Positions 5,441 to 9,413 of a stretch of 9,413 nt of DNA are shown here, one piece after another. The position numbers and the translations under genes were made by a program. The notes under the pieces are model-generated. The model saw only the letters and a program-made list of their open reading frames with translations, was not told the origin of the DNA and searched no databases. Each line of letters begins with the position of its first letter. The first letter of the stretch is position 1. Origin of the DNA: Candidatus Methanophagales archaeon (GTDB lineage: Archaea > Halobacteriota > Syntropharchaeia > Alkanophagales > Methanospirareceae); assembly GCA_003601795.1 (NCBI GenBank), contig PIXU01000249.1, positions 1-9,413 on the forward strand, given 5' to 3'.

Positions 5441-5602
5441 TTATGGTCCTACAAAACCACATTTCTCACACCGGTATAAATTACTCTGCTTCCGGCATTT
5501 CGCGCATCTACTTATCTCGACTTCTCCGCAGTTAGGGCACGGGAAAACCGTGAAGCCCTTCTGCAGCAATTTTACTCCGCAGGATGTGCAGTACTCTGTC
5601 AT
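5441..5602 (-). CDS. Zinc-ribbon micro-protein with four CxxC motifs (COG2888 / HVO_2753 type), 53 aa
   Basis: A 53-residue protein starting MTEYCTSCGVKLLQKGFTVF and ending NLYRCEKCGFVGP. Its four knuckles are CTSCG (5-9), CPNCG (22-26), CAKCR (33-37) and CEKCG (45-49), enough for two zinc sites. This is the pattern of the archaeal family described as a zinc-ribbon RNA-binding protein involved in translation, whose Haloferax member HVO_2753 is a two-zinc-finger micro-protein. The start at 5602 is supported by a GAGGAG SD 6 bases upstream. It overlaps the C-terminal 71 bases of the sua5 ORF in another frame, and rps8e begins 8 bases after it. This neighbourhood agrees with a translation-related role. 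It is short enough to be missed by length-limited gene callers. Confidence 0.9.
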   Translation of the reverse strand: MTEYCTSCGVKLLQKGFTVFPCPNCGEVEISRCAKCRKQSNLYRCEKCGFVGP

Positions 5603-6188
5603 AACATGCTCCTCTTCTTTTTATTTTTTCCTTTATCTTTATCGCCTCTTCTTCATCTGCCCACGCCGACATATCCACTACGGTGGACGGCATACTATAT
5701 TTACACTTACCTCCATTTATAATAATATCTGCTTTTATTTCCACTTCCTCCACGCAAGTCGGCGGATTTATGCCAGATACATTTGCGCTTGTTGCGGTTA
5801 TAGGTCCCGTTTCTTTTATTATCCGGATGGCAATTTCATTGTCAGGGAATCTTACGCCGACTATGTCAGATGCGGCAGTTAAGACCTCAGAAACAATGTC
5901 TTTTTTCCTCAGCAAGACCGTAACAGGCCCTGGTAGCAGTTCGGTCAGGATTTTTGATCTTTCGGAATCTATATAAGCAACTTTGTGCAGCATCCCGAAG
6001 GAAGAAACCGCAATGGAGATGGGTTGTGAAAAATCTCTCTCTTTTATTTTATATACTCTCTGCACCGCTTTTTCGGATAACGCATCAGCACCTAATCCAT
6101 AGACCGTTTCAGTGGGATAAATCACCGTACCGCCCCTTTTTATTATGTCTATTGCTTCTTTTATCTGGTCTTCTATATCACTTTGCAT
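5532..6188 (-). CDS. Threonylcarbamoyl-AMP synthase (Sua5/YrdC/TsaC family)
   Basis: This enzyme makes threonylcarbamoyl-adenylate from threonine, bicarbonate and ATP, the first step of the t6A modification at position 37 of ANN-decoding tRNAs. The 218-residue protein carries PTETVYGLGADA (25-36), KIKERDFSQPISIAV (47-61, the K-x-R nucleotide site), LPGPVTVLL (85-93), GVRFPDNEIA (111-120), TATSANVSG (131-139) and PSTVVDMS (167-174). The YrdC domain is therefore complete. It lacks the separate C-terminal Sua5 domain, so it is of the short TsaC type. Homology should end near residue 193 (KIKRRGA). The remaining 25 residues are read through the start of the zinc-ribbon gene in another frame and look unconstrained. 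ATG 6188 has no strong SD, and a TATA-like TAATTAAAA lies about 24 bases upstream. Confidence 0.92.
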   Translation of the reverse strand: MQSDIEDQIKEAIDIIKRGGTVIYPTETVYGLGADALSEKAVQRVYKIKERDFSQPISIAVSSFGMLHKVAYIDSERSKILTELLPGPVTVLLRKKDIVSEVLTAASDIVGVRFPDNEIAIRIIKETGPITATSANVSGINPPTCVEEVEIKADIIINGGKCKYSMPSTVVDMSAWADEEEAIKIKEKIKRRGACYDRVLHILRSKIAAEGLHGFPVP

Positions 6189-6207
6189 CTTTATTTCGCT
6201 CTTGAAG

Positions 6208-6217
6208 TTTTAATTAA
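6208..6217. promoter_or_regulatory. Shared palindromic TATA-like element between sua5 and beta-RFAP synthase
   Basis: TTTTAATTAA, containing the palindrome TTAATTAA (6210-6217), lies near the middle of the 58-base gap between two divergent genes. It is about 24 bases from the sua5 ATG and about 33 from the beta-RFAP synthase ATG, so one symmetric element could serve both with little or no leader. A second A/T run at 6226-6240 could be the plus-strand TATA instead, but it is only about 15 bases from the start. Confidence 0.3.
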
Positions 6218-6246
6218 GAAAAACGAAATAAAAAAATTTTGATGAG

Positions 6247-7269
6247 ATGAATGTCCTTATAACTTCTCCGAGCAGACTTCACTTCGCTCTTATAGACCTG
6301 AACGGGAAGCTTGGAAGAGTAGATGGTGGGATAGGGGTGGCATTAAATAAACCCTCTTTGAAAATAGAGGTTTCGGCAGCTGATAAACCTGTGGAGGAAG
6401 AAGCGAACACAAAAGAAGTTGCTCACATATTCGAACGGATAAGAAGTAGAATAGAGCCGGGGCTGAAGAGGAATTACCGTGTAAAGATATTGAGAAAGTT
6501 GCCAGCCCATGTGGGTCTGGGCTCTCAGACACAGCTCTCATTAAGTGTAGCAAAAGCAATATCTGTGCTGGAAAACAGGATTTATAGCGTGGTGGAATTA
6601 GCAAAACTGGTGGGAAGAGGTGGTACTTCAGGGATAGGTACGGCTGCTTTTGCTAAAGGAGGGTTCATTTTAGATGGTGGTCATGTATTTCGAGAATATG
6701 AAGCCGAAAAGGAAACAAGAACAAAAACGAGTTTTCTTCCTTCTTCCGCATCAAAGGTTCCCCCACCTCCAATTCTCTTTCAGCATCCACTGCCTGAGAA
6801 CTGGTTCTTTGTCGTTGCGATACCAGAGGTGAAGAGGGGCGCGCATGGACTCGAAGAAGTAGAAATTTTCAAGCGGTATTGTCCGATAAAAAGCGAAGAA
6901 GTAGAGAGAATATGCAGGATAGTGCTTATGCGGATCTTGCCCGCGGTACTTGAGAAAGACATACTTACGTTTGCCGCGAGCTTAACCATGTTGCAAAAGC
7001 TGGGGTTTAAGAAAAAGGAGGTAGAGCTTCAGCATGATATAATAAGGGAACTTTTCAGTTTCTTTGAACCCCGTGCGTTAGGGCACGGGATGTCCTCTTT
7101 TGGTCCTGCAACGTATGCAATAGTAGAAGGAGAGAAGAGGGCAAAAGAGCTCGCTGCGGATACAAAAGCCTTTCTGGATGAAAAACGGTTACGCGCCTCT
7201 GTGATGTATTCCAATGCAAATAACAAAGGTAGCGAAATCCTTGTGCCCCAAACTCGCCAGCAAAATTAG
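6247..7269 (+). CDS. Beta-ribofuranosylaminobenzene 5'-phosphate synthase (beta-RFAP synthase)
   Basis: The first committed enzyme of tetrahydromethanopterin synthesis. It condenses 4-hydroxybenzoate or p-aminobenzoate with PRPP, releasing CO2 and pyrophosphate. The 340-residue protein has a GHMP-kinase fold, as the family does: SPSRLHFALIDLNG (7-20), GRVDGGIGVALNKP (23-36), LPAHVGLGSQTQ (85-96, in the place of the GHMP ATP loop), GRGGTSGIGTAAFAKGGFILDGGH (123-146) and GMSSFGPATYAIVEG (281-295). Residues 152-178 form a polar and Pro-rich insertion. The start at ATG 6247 gives the expected N-terminus, preceded by a weak GATGAG. It stands alone on the plus strand, divergent from sua5, and its TAG overlaps the argB stop codon by 4 bases tail-to-tail. 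Its presence marks a methanopterin-using archaeon. Confidence 0.93.
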   Translation: MNVLITSPSRLHFALIDLNGKLGRVDGGIGVALNKPSLKIEVSAADKPVEEEANTKEVAHIFERIRSRIEPGLKRNYRVKILRKLPAHVGLGSQTQLSLSVAKAISVLENRIYSVVELAKLVGRGGTSGIGTAAFAKGGFILDGGHVFREYEAEKETRTKTSFLPSSASKVPPPPILFQHPLPENWFFVVAIPEVKRGAHGLEEVEIFKRYCPIKSEEVERICRIVLMRILPAVLEKDILTFAASLTMLQKLGFKKKEVELQHDIIRELFSFFEPRALGHGMSSFGPATYAIVEGEKRAKELAADTKAFLDEKRLRASVMYSNANNKGSEILVPQTRQQN

Positions 7270-8156
7270 GATTTATGGTTTTGAGTTTCCGTGATCATCG
7301 TGCCAATTCCTTTATCGGTAAACAACTCAAGCAAAATGGAATGGGGTTCGCGTCCATCGAGTATATGAGAGGTGACGCCGCCAGAGGCGGCTTTTAAACT
7401 CGCTTTTGCTTTGGGGAGCATCCCTTCACCGATAACTCTATTTGCGATAAACGCTTTTATCTCCGTGGTTGTCGCCTTAGTGATCAAAGTAGAATGATCA
7501 GCGAGATTTCGCAGTAATCCCGGAACATCGGTGAGCAAAATCAGTTTTTTTGCTTTTATCGCATACGCTATCTCGCCAGCAACCAAATCGGCATTCACGT
7601 TTAGGCTGTTGCCCGCATTATCCATTGCGATTGGTGATATTACAGGTATATACCCTTTCTCAGCGGTTATGTTTATTATCTCCGCATTTACTTCTTCTAT
7701 TTCTCCCACCCAGCCGAGGTCAACTTCTTTTTCTTCGCCATCAATTCCAACTTTCTGCTTTCTAAGCTTTTTTGCCACTATTAGCTTTCCATCGTTCCCA
7801 GACAATCCGATTCCCTTCCCTCCATGCTTCCCAATAAGCGAGACTATGCGCTCATTAACGCTGCCTACAAGCACCATCCTCGCTATTTCCATTGTTTCGT
7901 CATCGGTGATGCGGAGCCCGCCAATAAATACAGGCTTCTTACCTAACTTCTCCATCAACTTCGTTATCTCTGGACCACCGCCATGCACGATTATCGGGTT
8001 TATCCCGACAAATCTGAGCAGTACCACATCTCGCGTGATGTTATCCATAATACTCTCATCTACTAACGCATGCCCGCCTATCTTTATCACCATCTTCGAG
8101 CCGTAGAATTTGCGAATATATGGCAGCGCTTCTATCAGGATTTCTTCTTTCTTCAT
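7266..8156 (-). CDS. argB: Acetylglutamate kinase
   Basis: Phosphorylates N-acetyl-L-glutamate in arginine synthesis. The 296-residue protein is complete: KIGGHAL (25-31), VHGGGPEI (57-64), R82 in GGLRITDD, GLSGNDGKL (117-125), SLNVNADLVAGEIA (184-197), LLTDVPGLL (207-215) and GEGMLPKAKA (243-252). An N-terminal helix of about 20 residues (EEILIEALPYIRKFYGSK) precedes the first strand. In characterised family members such a helix accompanies hexamer formation and feedback inhibition by arginine, so that regulation is likely but inferred. Its ATG overlaps the TGA of the isomerase gene upstream (ATGA) and it has no SD of its own, so it is probably translated by reinitiation. Its end overlaps the beta-RFAP synthase stop by 4 bases. 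Confidence 0.96.
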   Translation of the reverse strand: MKKEEILIEALPYIRKFYGSKMVIKIGGHALVDESIMDNITRDVVLLRFVGINPIIVHGGGPEITKLMEKLGKKPVFIGGLRITDDETMEIARMVLVGSVNERIVSLIGKHGGKGIGLSGNDGKLIVAKKLRKQKVGIDGEEKEVDLGWVGEIEEVNAEIINITAEKGYIPVISPIAMDNAGNSLNVNADLVAGEIAYAIKAKKLILLTDVPGLLRNLADHSTLITKATTTEIKAFIANRVIGEGMLPKAKASLKAASGGVTSHILDGREPHSILLELFTDKGIGTMITETQNHKS

Positions 8157-8911
8157 TGTGTCAATAATTTATTTTTTAAGTAAAGTTTTGGATCCGTAAG
8201 GAACGCAAGTTTTTCGGGTTCTTTAATCAGCTCATATATTTCCACTTCTTTACTTAAGCTTAGCCCAACTTCCCTTTCTACATCCGATGGCTTCAAGAAT
8301 CTTATATCCGGCACCTCCTCATACCTCTCGTTCTTTACAAACTCGCCATTTGTCAGCTCAAAATAAGCCGCCCCGCCTCTCCTCCTCATCGGCTCGTATA
8401 CCGAGGAGAATGCGCTTGCAACCCAGTTTGCCATCTTTAAAACCACTTCAGAGGGATTTATCGTAACGTGCCCGTAATTAGGAGGAATTATGACTTTATC
8501 TCCTTTCCTTGCCTTTACTACCACTACGTCTGTTATTTTCTCCGTAGCACCTTCCTTCTCCATGTGCTGTAAAAGGTAATGCGCTTCGCCTTCCAATACT
8601 TCATACACCTCAGGATAGGTTATCTTTGAACCCGGTAGAAAAGGATGATAGTGCCCTGCGGTCTTAACAAACTCCAAGCCGAGCTTTTTCGGAGGGATAA
8701 TGGTGATGTCGTATCTTAATCCCTTATCCTTAATCCTCTTCTCGTCCTCCTTGTCCTTCGATACTTCCCTGAACATGAAATATACATCCATATCCATGTT
8801 TGCGTGCTTTAAAAAGCTCTTATCAAACACGACCTCCTTCAGCTCCTCTAATTTCCGCACCTTGGGAAGAAATGTCCTTTCTCCGAACTTCAGCTCATCC
8901 CATACGCTCAT
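8153..8911 (-). CDS. pgiA: Glucose-6-phosphate isomerase, archaeal cupin type
   Basis: Interconverts glucose-6-phosphate and fructose-6-phosphate with a metal-bound cupin fold unrelated to the bacterial enzyme. The 252-residue protein contains TAGHYHPFLPGSKITYPEVYEVLEGEAHYLL (84-114) and IIPPNYGHVTINP (141-153). By comparison with the Pyrococcus enzyme, the metal ligands should be H87, H89, E101 and H148. GLRYDITIIPP (64-74) precedes the core, and the C-terminal 60 residues extend beyond the cupin, making it longer than the Pyrococcus form, as in Archaeoglobus and Methanosarcina versions. No SD precedes ATG 8911, and the 32-base upstream spacer is nearly pure A/T. It overlaps argB by ATGA, so the two are likely co-translated. 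Confidence 0.93.
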   Translation of the reverse strand: MSVWDELKFGERTFLPKVRKLEELKEVVFDKSFLKHANMDMDVYFMFREVSKDKEDEKRIKDKGLRYDITIIPPKKLGLEFVKTAGHYHPFLPGSKITYPEVYEVLEGEAHYLLQHMEKEGATEKITDVVVVKARKGDKVIIPPNYGHVTINPSEVVLKMANWVASAFSSVYEPMRRRGGAAYFELTNGEFVKNERYEEVPDIRFLKPSDVEREVGLSLSKEVEIYELIKEPEKLAFLTDPKLYLKNKLLTQ

Positions 8912-8952
8912 TTACGTTTTTATTTTTAATTTTAATTAATTAATTAAAAATT
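8912..8952. promoter_or_regulatory. A/T-only spacer upstream of pgiA
   Basis: From 8918 to 8952 there is not one G or C. The stretch includes repeated TTAATTAA steps and lies between the TIM-barrel gene and pgiA. It could supply a TATA element for pgiA (for example ATTAAAAAT on the minus strand) or simply be a flexible spacer within an operon. No SD and no clear hairpin is present. Confidence 0.25.
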
Positions 8953-9413
8953 GTGGATAAACTCCAAACTCTCCATCCCGTCCTCTATTGTATATAATTC
9001 CATCACCATTATCCCCTCATACTCATAATCATTAATCCCGTTTAACACCTTCTTCCAATCCAGATTGCCTTTTCCCGGTGGCAAATGCAAATCGTCTGTT
9101 CCGAAGTTATCGCTTGCATGTATATGTATTATATCCACGTCCTCTGCCTTCGCCTTAATATTTAAAAAATCGTCCAGCGTTCGTGTCGTATTTGCATGTG
9201 CAACGTCAAGACATATCCCAATATTGTCCATATGCACACTTCGCACTATTTGAATAAGTTCATCGGGATACCTTCCCAGCATCATATTCACAGATGTCAA
9301 ATTCTCTACTGCTATTCTTAATCCACGTTCAGCCGCAAATTTACAAAGCTTAGTTAGACCATCAATCGACTTCTGAACCGCCTTTTCTGGCATCTGCACG
9401 GACAATGGCGATA
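8944..9413 (-). CDS. TIM-barrel sugar-phosphate isomerase/epimerase (AP endonuclease 2 family), partial at the 5' end
   Basis: The gene runs off the right edge. At least 156 codons are visible, and the frame is still open at 9413 (reading SPLSVQMPEKAV), so the TTG at 9405 is not the real start. Motifs of the xylose-isomerase-like/EndoIV superfamily appear in order: GLRIAVENLT, with the metal-binding Glu; NIGICLDVAHAN, with Asp and His; IIHIHASDN, with His; the DDLHLPPGKGNLDWKKVL segment, with Asp-x-His; and IMVMELY, with the last Glu. The GKGNLDW step is common to this family. Substrate cannot be told from this half: it may be a sugar isomerase, an epimerase or a DNA-repair relative. Its proximity to pgiA is compatible with sugar-phosphate metabolism. 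Confidence 0.85.
   Translation of the reverse strand, partial: SPLSVQMPEKAVQKSIDGLTKLCKFAAERGLRIAVENLTSVNMMLGRYPDELIQIVRSVHMDNIGICLDVAHANTTRTLDDFLNIKAKAEDVDIIHIHASDNFGTDDLHLPPGKGNLDWKKVLNGINDYEYEGIMVMELYTIEDGMESLEFIHNF

Noticed and set aside
7531..8106. 191-codon plus-strand ORF
   Set aside because: It is an antisense shadow of argB with low-complexity Ser/Ile/Phe/Pro content.
1..9413. CRISPR array, transposase, integrase or toxin-antitoxin module
   Set aside because: No regularly spaced repeats and no recognisable transposase, integrase or Cas motif were seen. The small ORFs at 59-528 could fit a toxin-antitoxin size pattern but carry no known toxin or antitoxin signature.

Overview
The window is archaeal, most likely from a euryarchaeon that makes methanopterin, such as a methanogen, an ANME-type methanotroph or an Archaeoglobus relative. 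The evidence is the set of families: ribosomal protein S8e, a HerA-type bipolar DNA translocase, the cupin-type glucose-6-phosphate isomerase, beta-RFAP synthase (the committed step of methanopterin synthesis), and a four-CxxC zinc-ribbon micro-protein of the archaeal translation-linked type. Base composition is moderate to AT-rich. Many starts lack a Shine-Dalgarno (SD) sequence and sit close to TATA-like elements, as in archaea with short-leader or leaderless mRNAs. I cannot name a genus from sequence alone.

Layout. Positions 1-810 (minus strand) hold a winged-helix regulator, two small unrecognised ORFs and the first 30 codons of a PP-loop ATPase resembling LarE. An intergenic region at 811-976 carries divergent promoter elements and a clean 16-bp palindrome. 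Positions 977-2773 (plus) encode one polypeptide that fuses PyrK (FAD/[2Fe-2S] electron-transfer subunit) to PyrD (class 1 dihydroorotate dehydrogenase). Positions 2774-3067 hold a tRNA-Arg(GCG) gene (minus) embedded in copies of a short AT-rich repeat. Positions 3068-6188 (minus) are a compact information-processing cluster in the order sua5/tsaC, zinc-ribbon micro-protein, rps8e, herA, yjbQ. Positions 6247-7269 (plus) encode beta-RFAP synthase, divergent from sua5 and tail-to-tail with argB. Positions 7266-9413 (minus) hold a partial TIM-barrel sugar isomerase/AP-endonuclease-2 family gene, the cupin glucose-6-phosphate isomerase and argB.

How it fits together. The window is mainly core metabolism and translation: pyrimidine synthesis, arginine synthesis, sugar-phosphate interconversion, C1 cofactor synthesis, t6A tRNA modification, a ribosomal protein and DNA-end processing. 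I see no CRISPR array, transposase or defence island. The least explained part is the first 530 bases, where a regulator ORF continues in frame past a TGA into a 48-codon ORF, which then overlaps a 109-codon ORF in another frame. This is either a tiny coupled operon or the remains of one broken gene. Other points worth checking are the PyrK-PyrD fusion, the 71-bp out-of-frame overlap between sua5 and the zinc-ribbon gene, the poorly paired D-stem of the tRNA, and the repeats around it.
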